Below, one piece after another: positions 46,590 to 55,436 of a stretch of DNA of 60,821 bases. Source of the stretch: an archaeon (GTDB lineage Archaea; Micrarchaeota; Micrarchaeia; Anstonellales; Anstonellaceae); assembly GCA_020056635.1 (NCBI GenBank), contig JAGVHI010000018.1:1-60821 (forward strand), in the 5' to 3' direction. The notes beneath the pieces were generated by a model, which did not search any database, had not been told where the DNA came from, and saw only the letters and a program-made list of their open reading frames with translations. How positions within the stretch are numbered: the first letter of the stretch is position 1; each line of letters begins with the position of its first letter. The position numbers and the translations under genes were made by a program.

Positions 46590-47078
46590 ATGGAAATCCC
46601 AACTGGAGTAAATGTGAAAGTCGAGCCCGGCAGGATTACGGTTCGGGGGCCAAAGGGCGAAGTGAGCGCACCCTTCAAGACAAGGGAGGCGAAGGTCACC
46701 TTAAAGGGCAGCGAGCTTGAGGTAGAGGCTGAAAAACGGCTTGCGAACACGATACTGTCGCACGTGCGCAACATGATTCTCGGGGTCACACAAGGGTATT
46801 CGAAGAAACTAAAGGCGCTCTACTCGCACTTCCCGCTTTCAATGGAGGTAAAGGGGAAGGAAGTCATGATAAAGAATTTCCTTGGGGAAAAGCAGCCGCG
46901 CAAAGTGAACATTGTGGGCGCGACCAAGGTTGAAGTGAAGGGGCAGGAGATGACAGTTTGGGGCCCGTCAAAGGAGGATGTGGGCCAGACGCTTGCAAAC
47001 ATCAAGACCGCGACAAAAATCAAGAACCGCGACCACCGCGTGTTCCAGGATGGGCTGTATGCGGTTGCGGAACTGTAA
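46590..47078 (+). CDS. rpl6: Ribosomal protein uL6
   Basis: EIPTGVNVKVEPGRITVRGPKGE, NILGVTQGYSKKLKALYSHFPLS-like, DHRVFQDGLYAV. Confidence 0.94.
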   Translation: MEIPTGVNVKVEPGRITVRGPKGEVSAPFKTREAKVTLKGSELEVEAEKRLANTILSHVRNMILGVTQGYSKKLKALYSHFPLSMEVKGKEVMIKNFLGEKQPRKVNIVGATKVEVKGQEMTVWGPSKEDVGQTLANIKTATKIKNRDHRVFQDGLYAVAEL

Positions 47079-47090
47079 AATGTGATAGAT

Positions 47091-47456
47091 ATGGCAATTC
47101 AGAAGAAAAAGCACCCGAAGTTCCTTCGCCCGAATTATGGCCGAAGCTCCAGGAGCCGGATCGGCTTGGCATGGAGGGCGCCCCGCGGCATTGACAACAA
47201 GAAAAGGCGCAAGGTCGAATATATGGGCGCATCGCCCTCAATCGGCCACCGGAACGCAAAGAAAGTGAGGGGGAAGAGGAAGGACGACGGGCTGCGGGAG
47301 AGGCTTGTGCACAATGTGAATGAAGCTGAGGCTGTGCTAAAAGAGAAGGATGCAGCCAAATTGTATTTCGTGAAAATTGCAGGCGGGGTGGGAAAGAAGA
47401 AGAGGGAGGCAGTGCGCTCGAAATGCGCATCTGTTGGAGTGAAGGTTTCAAACTGA
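47091..47456 (+). CDS. rpl32e: Ribosomal protein eL32
   Basis: KKHPKFLRPNYGRSSRSRIGLAWRAPRGIDNKKRRK. Confidence 0.92.
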   Translation: MAIQKKKHPKFLRPNYGRSSRSRIGLAWRAPRGIDNKKRRKVEYMGASPSIGHRNAKKVRGKRKDDGLRERLVHNVNEAEAVLKEKDAAKLYFVKIAGGVGKKKREAVRSKCASVGVKVSN

Positions 47457-47466
47457 TCTAGAGGTC

Positions 47467-47919
47467 ATGGCTATGTCACTTAAAACTGCAAGGAGGATTG
47501 CGGCGCAGGCGCTTGGGGCAGGGGAAGCAAGAATCCGGTTCAAGCCCGACTCGCTTACCAAGGCGTCCGAAGCCCTTACAAGGGAAGACATACGCGGCCT
47601 GGTCAAGGATGGTGGGATATATGCGCTCCCGCAGACAGGGCAGACGAGACTGCGCGGGCAGCATTACCATGCGCAGAGGAAAAAGGGCAGGAAGCTGGGA
47701 AGAGGGAATAAGAAGGGGAAGATGTACTCGCGCGTTTCACAAAAGGAGGATTGGATGCTCAAAGTGCGCGCCCAGAGGGCGTACCTTGCAAAGCTCAAGG
47801 AAGAGAAGAAGATTGAGAGCGCAGATGCACGGCACATTTACCTGATGATAAAGGGGCGCGCATTTAGGGGCAGGTCTGCGCTTGAGGCGCATCTTAGGGA
47901 GAAGAAAATCATAAAGTGA
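47467..47919 (+). CDS. rpl19e: Ribosomal protein eL19
   Basis: SLKTARRIAAQALGAGEARIRF, HYHAQRKKGRKLGRGNKKGK. Confidence 0.93.
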   Translation: MAMSLKTARRIAAQALGAGEARIRFKPDSLTKASEALTREDIRGLVKDGGIYALPQTGQTRLRGQHYHAQRKKGRKLGRGNKKGKMYSRVSQKEDWMLKVRAQRAYLAKLKEEKKIESADARHIYLMIKGRAFRGRSALEAHLREKKIIK

Positions 47920-47924
47920 TCAAT

Positions 47925-48488
47925 ATGCCAAAAGCAACAGGACCGGTGTACCAAGTCGCATTTAGGCGAAGGCTGAGCGGCGTCACCGACTACAAAAAGA
48001 GGCTTGCGCTAGTCAAAGCAGGCATACCCCGCATGGTAGTCCGCAAATCGGGCAGGGGGGTTCTTGTGCAGTTTGTGGAGTTCGCGCCCGAAGGGGACAG
48101 GACGCTTGCAAGCTTCGCATCCAGGCTGCTTTCCGAGAAGCACGGCTGGCCTGCAAAGGCAAACGCCCCGACTGCATACCTGGCCGGATTTGCATGCGCA
48201 AAAGCAGCGAAGGGAAAAGGGGTAACGGACTTCGTGCTTGATGTCGGGATGAATGCTGCATCAAAAGGGGCGGTAATTTATGCTGCGCTCCAGGGTGCCA
48301 TAGATGCGGGGCTGAAGACGAATTACCCGCAGAAGATGATTGACGATGATTCGATTACAGGCAAGAAGATTGCCGAGTATGCAAAGGCGCGAAACGGGTC
48401 GGGAAAGCAGTTCTCCGCTTATGGCGCGGATGTTTCCAAGCTGCCAGAGCTGTTTGCGCAGGTGAAAGCAAAACTGCAGAGTTCGTGA
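47925..48488 (+). CDS. rpl18: Ribosomal protein uL18
   Basis: PVYQVAFRRRLSGVTDYKKRLALVKAGIPRMVVRKSGRGVLVQ. Confidence 0.94.
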   Translation: MPKATGPVYQVAFRRRLSGVTDYKKRLALVKAGIPRMVVRKSGRGVLVQFVEFAPEGDRTLASFASRLLSEKHGWPAKANAPTAYLAGFACAKAAKGKGVTDFVLDVGMNAASKGAVIYAALQGAIDAGLKTNYPQKMIDDDSITGKKIAEYAKARNGSGKQFSAYGADVSKLPELFAQVKAKLQSS

Positions 48489-48499
48489 GAAGTGATAAC

Positions 48500-49174
48500 A
48501 TGGGATTTGACAGGGACAGGAGGCCGCGAAGGCGCGAGCAAGAGGAGAAGCCAGAGTGGATTCCAAAAACATCGATTGGAACCAAGGTCAAGAGCAAGGA
48601 AATACTCACAGTTGAAGAGATTTTCGCGCTTGGAAAGCCGATTACCGAGTCCGAGATAGTAGACGTTTTGCTCCCTGACCTTGAGGAGGATACACTCGAG
48701 GTTTCATCCACGCAGAGGATGACTGACAACGGCAGGAAGATGCAGTTTAGGGCTATTGTGCTTGTGGGGGACAGGAAAGGGCACTTCGGGATTGGGGCTG
48801 GCAAATCAGAGGAAGTGAAGCCCGCAATCGAGTCTGCGGTAAAGGATGCAAAAAGGAAAATTATATCGGTTCCGCTTGGGTGCGGCTCCTGGGAGTGCGG
48901 ATGCAAGCAGAAGCATTCAGTTCCAATCCAGGTGCTTGGGAAAAACGGCTCTGTGAAAGTGCTGCTCAAGCCTGCGCCGCGCGGGCTTGGGATTGCGGCA
49001 AACAAGGTTGTAAAGAAGGTGCTTACGTTTGCCGGTATAAAGGATGCGTGGAGCTTCTCGCGCGGGCATACATCGAGCATATACAATACCGCGATGGCGG
49101 TTTCAAACGCGCTTGACTCGCTCAATTCCATGAGGTATTCTGGTAATTGGGAAGGCAAGAGGAAGGCTGAGTGA
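48500..49174 (+). CDS. rps5: Ribosomal protein uS5
   Basis: QRMTDNGRKMQFRAIVLVGDRKGHFGIGAGKSEEV, VPLGCGSWECGC, VLTFAGIKDAWSFSRGHT. Confidence 0.95.
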   Translation: MGFDRDRRPRRREQEEKPEWIPKTSIGTKVKSKEILTVEEIFALGKPITESEIVDVLLPDLEEDTLEVSSTQRMTDNGRKMQFRAIVLVGDRKGHFGIGAGKSEEVKPAIESAVKDAKRKIISVPLGCGSWECGCKQKHSVPIQVLGKNGSVKVLLKPAPRGLGIAANKVVKKVLTFAGIKDAWSFSRGHTSSIYNTAMAVSNALDSLNSMRYSGNWEGKRKAE

Positions 49175-49179
49175 TATTT

Positions 49180-49629
49180 ATGGCGAAAATTGCAATAGTT
49201 CGCGTGAAAGGGCTGTTTGGAGTAAAGCCCGCAGTCAAGACCACGCTTGCGTCCCTTAGGCTGCACCGGCTCAACCACTGCGTGGTCTTCGAGGACAGCC
49301 CGAGCTTGCGAGGGATGATTCAGGTCGCAAAGGACTATATTTGCTGGGGGGCGGTAAAGGATGAAACGCTTAGGGCAGTGACCGAGAAGAGGGGGAACTT
49401 GCTAGATAAGAAACGGGAGCTTGAGTCCACTTCCCAGAACGTGAAATCCGATGCCAAGGGCGAAAAGGGAAAGGCGGAAAGCAAGAAGCCTGAAAAGAAA
49501 ACCAATAATATGCTCTTTGCATTGCACGCACCTCGCGGCGGGTGGAATGGGACGATAAAGAAGAGGTTCCCACACGGGGCTGCAGGGCCAAGGGATGATA
49601 TTGATGCATTGTTAATTGCGATGAGTTGA
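49180..49629 (+). CDS. rpl30: Ribosomal protein uL30
   Basis: IAIVRVKGLFGVKPAVKTTLASLRLHRLNHCVVFED, KDYICWGAV. Confidence 0.93.
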   Translation: MAKIAIVRVKGLFGVKPAVKTTLASLRLHRLNHCVVFEDSPSLRGMIQVAKDYICWGAVKDETLRAVTEKRGNLLDKKRELESTSQNVKSDAKGEKGKAESKKPEKKTNNMLFALHAPRGGWNGTIKKRFPHGAAGPRDDIDALLIAMS

Positions 49630-49634
49630 TTTGG

Positions 49635-50090
49635 ATGGTAGTGAAGAGATTGGGAAAGCGCAACCGGAAATTCTTCGGGACCCGCAACCACGGGAAGGGG
49701 AATGCCAAGAACAAGAGGGGGAAGGGCGGAAGGGGAGGCTGGGGAGGCGCTGGATTGCACAAGCACAGGTTCACGTTCATTACCGCTTATGATAAGAAGC
49801 ATTTCGGGGTGCATGGATTTGCAAGCATACACAGGGAAAAGGTCAAAACTATCAACCTGTGGCAGGTTGAGAACATGCTTCTTTCCGGGAAATTGAAGAG
49901 CGAGAATGGGAAATTTACGCTTGATTTCGAGGGGAAAGTGCTAGGGAGCGGGTTTGTGACAAAACCGGTTAAGATTACTGCTGATTTTGCATCAGAAGGC
50001 GCTGCCGAGAAGATAAAGAAAGCGGGCGGCGAGCTTATTTTGAGGGAAGGGAAAGAGGAAGAGCCTGTGAAGGAAGAGAAGAAAGAGTAA
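49635..50090 (+). CDS. rpl15: Ribosomal protein uL15
   Basis: RGWGGAGLHKHRF-type glycine-rich N-terminus (GKGNAKNKRGKGGRGGWGGAGLHKHRFT); operon position. Confidence 0.92.
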   Translation: MVVKRLGKRNRKFFGTRNHGKGNAKNKRGKGGRGGWGGAGLHKHRFTFITAYDKKHFGVHGFASIHREKVKTINLWQVENMLLSGKLKSENGKFTLDFEGKVLGSGFVTKPVKITADFASEGAAEKIKKAGGELILREGKEEEPVKEEKKE

Positions 50091-50094
50091 AGGC

Positions 50095-50604
50095 TTAGCT
50101 GCACTTCACTACCAGGTTCCTTGAGCCGATTTGCTTTAGGTTCGAAATTGACGGCGTATCGTAAGTGAACGTTATTTCCGAAAATTCCCGGATTTCGCCC
50201 TCGGTGCAGGTTTTGACTTTGAATGTTGCGGTGTAGCCAGGCACTTTTCCAGGCGCAAATGTTGTTCCGGAAAGGGTGGCATTGGAAAGGGAGCCGCTGG
50301 AATATCCATCGCGCAGGGAGAGGCTCTTTAGTGTCATAGTGTCGGGCGCGTTGTTGCACGGGACCAGAACAAGCGTTCCGTCAGGCACGAGGCGGAAATA
50401 GGTAAGTGAGAATGGCGAAGTGCCGCCGTTGCAGTGGAGGCCAGAGGGGATTGGGACAGTTGTTTCGGGAACAGGCTGCCCTTCGGTTTGCAGGATTGGG
50501 GCAGGCTTCTCTCGCGCGCCCATAGCAAGGAAGGAAAAGGCGATTACCAGGATGATTAGGGCAAGCGAGATTGCGCCAAGCACGATGAGGTCGGGTTTTG
50601 CCAT
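50095..50604 (-). CDS. Small membrane-anchored extracytoplasmic protein
   Basis: N-terminal TM DLIVLGAISLALIILVIAFSFLAMG, then a beta-rich domain with three Cys. Confidence 0.6.
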   Translation of the reverse strand: MAKPDLIVLGAISLALIILVIAFSFLAMGAREKPAPILQTEGQPVPETTVPIPSGLHCNGGTSPFSLTYFRLVPDGTLVLVPCNNAPDTMTLKSLSLRDGYSSGSLSNATLSGTTFAPGKVPGYTATFKVKTCTEGEIREFSEITFTYDTPSISNLKQIGSRNLVVKCS

Positions 50605-50675
50605 GCTTCGACTTTTGCCCCGGGATAAATAAGCTTTGTGGTCTTACCCGCAACGCAGGCTAACATTTGAACTAG

Positions 50676-50686
50676 TTTTATAAATA
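50676..50686 (+). promoter_or_regulatory. TATA-like element upstream of secY
   Basis: TTTTATAAATACC in the intergenic gap between 50604 and 50738. Confidence 0.45.
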
Positions 50687-50737
50687 CCAATTGCCCAAGC
50701 CTTGCTACTTGGAAGACAGTTTGATTAAGGTGAATAT

Positions 50738-52255
50738 GTGAGCTCGCTCGATTTCCTAAAGCCGATAATCCATTTGCTGCCCGAGGTGAAAAGCCCGGAG
50801 AAGCCAGTCCCCCTAAATGAGAAATTGATGTGGACTGGGGCTGCGCTAATATTGTTCTTTGTGATGTACCACACGCTTGCAATAGGCGTCCGGCACTCCG
50901 CAAGCGGGCTTGATTTCCTGCAGGTGGTCACTGCTTCGAGGATCGGGTCACTCCTTACAGTCGGAATCGGGCCGATTGTGCTTGCAAGCATATTCCTGCA
51001 GCTGTTCGTTGGTGCAAAAATCATCAACCTGGACATGACCGACCCTGAGCAGAGGAAAACGTTCCACGGGGCGCAAAAAATACTTGCGATACTGCTCTGC
51101 TTCTTTGAGGCAGCGGTGTTCGTGATGACGAGCAGAGTTATACTTGCTCCACTGTTCCCTGGAATGGGAGAGGGGTTCGCGCTTGATGCGGCAGGCAACC
51201 AGATTGTCAGCGCGCCGTATACAGAAGTGATTGTGATTCTGCAGATTGCGCTGGGCTCGCTGATTCTGCTGTTCCTGGATGAGGTGGTGTCAAAGCACGG
51301 GATTGGAAGCGGGGTTTCGCTGTTCATTGCTGCAGGAGTTGCGCTCTCCATAGTGGGCGGCACGATAAGCCTGTTCATGGCCCCATCAACAGGAGTGGTT
51401 GCAGTGATGCAGAGCGGGGGCGCGGAAGCCATACCGCTTGCGATAATGGCGCTGCTGCCGATATTTTTCACGCTCGTGGTGTTTGTGGTTGTGGTGTACG
51501 CAGAAGGGATAAAGGTCGAAATCCCGCTTGCGTTCGAGCGAGCAAGGGGGATTGGGGGAGGGTTCCCAATCAAGCTCATGTACGTATCCAATATCCCAGT
51601 CATACTAGCTTCAGCGCTGCTGCTAAACATGCAGCTCTTTTCAATCGGGCTCAATGGAAAGAATCTCTGCGTTGGGGGCGTGCTGGATGAGGCGACTGGC
51701 TCGTGCGGGGCAGGAATCAACCTAGTGCATATTTTAGGGGTGGTGGATTCCTCTGGCCAGCTGCGCGACGGGCTGCTTTACTTAATCTCGCCGATTTACC
51801 GTCCCATCGCAACCAATTACGGGGCGTATGCAAACCATTTGCTGTTTGGCACCACGCCTGCATTCGGGCTTCCTGAGATGCTCCATGTGATTTGCTACAT
51901 CCTCTTTATGGTAGTGCTGTGCGTGATATTCGGGAAATTCTGGGTCGAGACAGCGAACATGGATGCAAAATCCGTGGCAACGCAGCTGGACAAGTCCGGA
52001 TTGCAGGTACCTGGTTTCAGGCGCGACCCGCGCGTGGTGGAAAAGGTGCTTGAGAGGTATATTCCAACAATCACCATACTCGGGAGCATATTTGTCGGAT
52101 TGCTTGCAGGGTTTGCGGACCTGCTTGGGGCGCTGGGAACCGGAACTGGGATATTGCTTACGGTCGGCATACTGTACAAGATGTACCAGGATTTGGAGAA
52201 CCAGAGGCTGTTTGAAACCAACCCGATGCTTGCAAGCATGCTAGGGGAGGACTAG
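50738..52255 (+). CDS. secY: Preprotein translocase subunit SecY
   Basis: IGSLLTVGIGPIVLASIFLQLFVGAKII, SKHGIGSGVSLFIAAGV, GFRRDPRVVEKVLERYIPTITILGS. Confidence 0.96.
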   Translation: MSSLDFLKPIIHLLPEVKSPEKPVPLNEKLMWTGAALILFFVMYHTLAIGVRHSASGLDFLQVVTASRIGSLLTVGIGPIVLASIFLQLFVGAKIINLDMTDPEQRKTFHGAQKILAILLCFFEAAVFVMTSRVILAPLFPGMGEGFALDAAGNQIVSAPYTEVIVILQIALGSLILLFLDEVVSKHGIGSGVSLFIAAGVALSIVGGTISLFMAPSTGVVAVMQSGGAEAIPLAIMALLPIFFTLVVFVVVVYAEGIKVEIPLAFERARGIGGGFPIKLMYVSNIPVILASALLLNMQLFSIGLNGKNLCVGGVLDEATGSCGAGINLVHILGVVDSSGQLRDGLLYLISPIYRPIATNYGAYANHLLFGTTPAFGLPEMLHVICYILFMVVLCVIFGKFWVETANMDAKSVATQLDKSGLQVPGFRRDPRVVEKVLERYIPTITILGSIFVGLLAGFADLLGALGTGTGILLTVGILYKMYQDLENQRLFETNPMLASMLGED

Positions 52256-52298
52256 GGTTTTTTATTCCCCTTTTTTCAAACCTCGTTGGGGGTAGTTT

Positions 52299-52844
52299 TT
52301 GATGATAATAGTCATGGGCTTGCCTGGTGCCGGGAAATCGACCGTGCTTTCAGGCGTCGAGTGCGAAAAGGTGAATTGGGGCGACCTGATGTTCGAGCTT
52401 GCGAAAAAGAAGCACGGAATCGAGCATAGGGACGGGATTAGGAAGCTGCCGCCGACCGCGCAGAGCGAGATTCAGGAGCAGGTGGCAAATGAATTGGCAA
52501 AAAGGAAAGGGCAGTTCATACTCGATACGCATTGCTCTGTGCGCACTGAGAAGGGGTATTTGCCCGGAATCCCGTATAGGCTGCTCTCAAAATTGAAAGT
52601 GGATTACCTGGTGCTTGTGACTGCGCCAATCGAGCAGATAATGTCAAGGAGGAAGAAGGACATGGCTGGGAGCGCGGGCAGGGTGCGCGAGCTTGATGAG
52701 AGGGAAGCGAGAGAGCATGATGCGCACAATAGGGCTTTGCTTGCCGCTTATTCCGTACTATCGGGCGCGCCTGCGATGATTGTGCTAAACGAGGATAATG
52801 GGCTTGCAAGGGCGCAAGAGAGGATTCAAATCCTGCTTGCTTGA
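52299..52844 (+). CDS. adkA: Adenylate kinase, archaeal type
   Basis: MGLPGAGKSTVL, LDTHCSVRTEKGYLPGIP; next to secY. Confidence 0.9.
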   Translation: MMIIVMGLPGAGKSTVLSGVECEKVNWGDLMFELAKKKHGIEHRDGIRKLPPTAQSEIQEQVANELAKRKGQFILDTHCSVRTEKGYLPGIPYRLLSKLKVDYLVLVTAPIEQIMSRRKKDMAGSAGRVRELDEREAREHDAHNRALLAAYSVLSGAPAMIVLNEDNGLARAQERIQILLA

Positions 52845-52863
52845 ATCGGGAAGGGATTGGATT

Positions 52864-53460
52864 ATGGTGAATGGGGAAATCGCGCTGTATGGGATATTCG
52901 GCATCGCTTGTGCCTACAGCCTGTTTGCAACCTACATACAGAACAGGTTCGGCGAGCGGGAGAAAAACATGAAGATACAGGCGGAGTTCAAGGAGCTCAA
53001 CAAGCAGATTGAGGAGGCGGTCAAGGCAAAGGACAAGAAGAGGATTGACGAGCTGTCCGAGAAGCAGAATAAGATGATGCCGCAGGTCATGGGCGCAAGT
53101 TTCACACAGCTTAAGCCACTTATTATAATACTTCCAGTGCTAATGATTGTCCCGCCAGTGCTGATGGGCGTGTTTGACAAATTCACAATCGACCTGCCGT
53201 TCAAGCTGCCGGTTTTCATAACCAACTTGCTCAACTTCGAGCTGCTGTTCGGAGATTTCAACACGTGGCTCAATTGGAGGAGCCATTTCGGGCCGATAGG
53301 GTGGTTCTGGATTTCGGTGCTGATATCGGCGCTGCTGGTAGGATTATTCAACAAGGCGAGGGAAGAATTGAAGAAGAGAGGCGTGATGACCAGTTCTTCG
53401 CAGGGTGGTCAGCACGCCTTAGGAGGTGTTATTGATGCCGGTTCCAAAAAACAGGTCTAG
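52864..53460 (+). CDS. EMC3/TMCO1 (DUF106) family membrane insertase-like protein
   Basis: Three TMs with QAEFKELNKQIEEAVKAKDKKRIDELSEKQNKMMPQVMGASFTQLKPLIIILPVLMI. Confidence 0.88.
   Translation: MVNGEIALYGIFGIACAYSLFATYIQNRFGEREKNMKIQAEFKELNKQIEEAVKAKDKKRIDELSEKQNKMMPQVMGASFTQLKPLIIILPVLMIVPPVLMGVFDKFTIDLPFKLPVFITNLLNFELLFGDFNTWLNWRSHFGPIGWFWISVLISALLVGLFNKAREELKKRGVMTSSSQGGQHALGGVIDAGSKKQV
53385..53416 (+). repeat. 32-bp repeat copy A (end of EMC3-like ORF)
   Basis: GATGACCAGTTCTTCGCAGGGTGGTCAGCACG; 29/32 identical to 60221-60252. Confidence 0.75.
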
Positions 53461-53758
53461 CTCGGTTCGGAAAATCTTCCGCAAGACGCAGAAGGGCAAG
53501 GTTTCTATCCGCTACCGGAGGAAAAAGAAGGAGGGCACGCACCACTGCGCTGTGTGCGGCGCGATATTGCAGGGGGTCACCACTGCAAGGGGCCTTGCGC
53601 GAAGCGAGCGCGTGCCAAGCAGGAAATTTGCAGGGGTATTGTGCCATAATTGCGTGTCGCACGCAATCGTGCTTGCGAGCCGCCTGAAGTCCGGGTCGCT
53701 TCCGGCAGGCGAGGTTGAAGTGAGGTATAAAAGGTATGTTGATGCAGTGAAGCTCTGA
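53435..53758 (+). CDS. rpl34e: Ribosomal protein eL34
   Basis: HHCAVCGAILQGV...RKFAGVLCHNCV; locus order. Confidence 0.88.
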   Translation: MPVPKNRSSSVRKIFRKTQKGKVSIRYRRKKKEGTHHCAVCGAILQGVTTARGLARSERVPSRKFAGVLCHNCVSHAIVLASRLKSGSLPAGEVEVRYKRYVDAVKL

Positions 53759-53769
53759 AGTGACTTCCG

Positions 53770-54291
53770 ATGGCTATGAGAATTTGCATCTCTGGGTTTG
53801 CCGGCTGCGGGAAGAACACTGCTGGAGCCATAGTTGCAAGGGAGCTTGGGCTGCCGGTGGTAGATTTCACATTCAAGGGGATGGCTGCGAAGATGGGAAT
53901 CGGGCTTGAGGAGATGCAGCTCAAAGCTGCAAATGACAAGAAGTTCGACTTGCAGCTTGATGAGATGATTGTGAAGGAGGCAAGCGGCAAGGAATGCGTT
54001 GCAGTCACATGGCTTGCGCCCTGGATGGTAAAAAACGCGACGCTTCGCGTGTGGCTCAACTGCTCCGAGAAGGAGAGGGCAAGAAGGGTTGCAGGCAGGG
54101 ACAAGATGGGCGCGAGGGAAGCGCTAATGCATGTGAAAAAAAGGGATGCGCAGAACATTGGAAGGTACCAGAAGCTCTATGGCATAGACATCAGGGAGCA
54201 TGGGATATTCGATTTGGAAATAAGCTCGGAAAAATTCCGGCCGGAGCAGGTTGCGAAAATCATAATCTGCGCCGCGCTGGAGAAAAAATAG
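53770..54291 (+). CDS. cmk: Cytidylate kinase
   Basis: ISGFAGCGKNTAGAIVARELGLPVV, VAGRDKM, KLYGIDI. Confidence 0.9.
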   Translation: MAMRICISGFAGCGKNTAGAIVARELGLPVVDFTFKGMAAKMGIGLEEMQLKAANDKKFDLQLDEMIVKEASGKECVAVTWLAPWMVKNATLRVWLNCSEKERARRVAGRDKMGAREALMHVKKRDAQNIGRYQKLYGIDIREHGIFDLEISSEKFRPEQVAKIIICAALEKK

Positions 54292-54309
54292 TTCGATAGG
54301 GGTGTTTGG

Positions 54310-54474
54310 ATGGCGGCGATAAAGGCAGGGACTGTCTGCATACTCAAGAAGGGGAGGCGGGCGGGCTCCAAAGTTACGGTCACCAAAGTGATTGACGACA
54401 TGTTCGTGGAAGTGCAGGATGAGAAGGGCAAGGTTCGCAGGTCCTCAATCATGCATCTTGAGCCTGTTGGGTAG
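54310..54474 (+). CDS. rpl14e: Ribosomal protein eL14 (below track length cutoff)
   Basis: Manual translation MAAIKAGTVCILKKGRRAGSKVTVTKVIDDMFVEVQDEKGKVRRSSIMHLEPVG*; between cmk and cbf5. Confidence 0.85.
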   Translation: MAAIKAGTVCILKKGRRAGSKVTVTKVIDDMFVEVQDEKGKVRRSSIMHLEPVG

Positions 54475-54482
54475 GAAATCCC

Positions 54483-55436
54483 ATGCGGGTTTTGCAGGAA
54501 TGCGAAACGGATGCTTCTTTTGGCAAGCCCCCGAGCCAGCGGACGCTTGCGGAATTGCTTGAAAGCGGGATTGTGATAGTGGACAAGCCATGCGGCCCGT
54601 CATCGCACGAGGTGACAGCATTTGTCGGAAAGATATTGGGGACGAAAAAAAGCGGGCATGCGGGGACATTGGACCCGAACGTTTCAGGGGTATTGCCAGT
54701 TGCGCTTGGCAGGGCTACGAGGGTTTTGCAGTACATTGGCGTGGAGCGCAAAAAGTATGTGTGCATAATCCGGTTTGCAAAGGACATTCCTTTTGAGAAG
54801 GCAAGCACAGTGCTGCAATCATTTGTAGGCACAATTGTGCAAACGCCGCCTAAAATGTCCGCAGTAAAAAAAGTGGCAAGGCAAAGGAGCATCTATGCGC
54901 TAGGGGCGCTTGAAATGAAAGGGAGGGATTTGCTTTTCGAAGTGGAATGCGAATCTGGAACTTACATCCGGACACTTTGCGTTGATGCTGGAAAAAAAGT
55001 TGGAGGGGCTAGGATGCTTGAGCTGAGAAGAATTTCAGTGGGGGGCATTGCTGAGGGGAGTGCACACACATTGCAGGAGATTTCAGATGCTGCTTATTTT
55101 GCGAAAGAGACAGAAGATGAAACAGAAGTGAGGGCGATGGTGCAGCCAATTGAAAACCTGCTTGCAATCCCGAAAATTTCAATAAAGGATTCTGCAGTAG
55201 AGGCTATTTGCGCAGGCGCTCCGTTGAATGCGCCAGGGGTGTGTGCGATAGATGGCAAGTTTGAGCAGGGGGCATCTGTTGCGATAATGACTCTGAAGGG
55301 GGAGCTTGGGGCGATTGCAAAGGCTGCAGCGGCATCAGCTAGGATTGCGGGCATGCAAGGAGGGAAGGTTGCATCTGTTGAGCGGGTTTTCATGCAAAGG
55401 GGGACGTATCCAATAGGCTGGAAGCAAAGAGGGTGA
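54483..55436 (+). CDS. cbf5: tRNA/rRNA pseudouridine synthase Cbf5/TruB family
   Basis: GIVIVDKPCGPSSHEVTAFV, KSGHAGTLDPNVSGVLPVALGRATR, CESGTYIRTLCVDAG, C-terminal PUA-like region. Confidence 0.94.
   Translation: MRVLQECETDASFGKPPSQRTLAELLESGIVIVDKPCGPSSHEVTAFVGKILGTKKSGHAGTLDPNVSGVLPVALGRATRVLQYIGVERKKYVCIIRFAKDIPFEKASTVLQSFVGTIVQTPPKMSAVKKVARQRSIYALGALEMKGRDLLFEVECESGTYIRTLCVDAGKKVGGARMLELRRISVGGIAEGSAHTLQEISDAAYFAKETEDETEVRAMVQPIENLLAIPKISIKDSAVEAICAGAPLNAPGVCAIDGKFEQGASVAIMTLKGELGAIAKAAAASARIAGMQGGKVASVERVFMQRGTYPIGWKQRG

Noticed and set aside
53585-53620. TTGCGCGAAGCGAGCGCG in eL34 as another GAA-hairpin element
   Set aside because: Stem is imperfect, core flanks (TATT...AATCA) are missing and the encoded residues fit normal eL34 length, so likely chance.
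54020-54050. ACGCGACGCTTCGCGTG palindrome in cmk
   Set aside because: Short, lies in conserved kinase sequence with no sign of an insertion.
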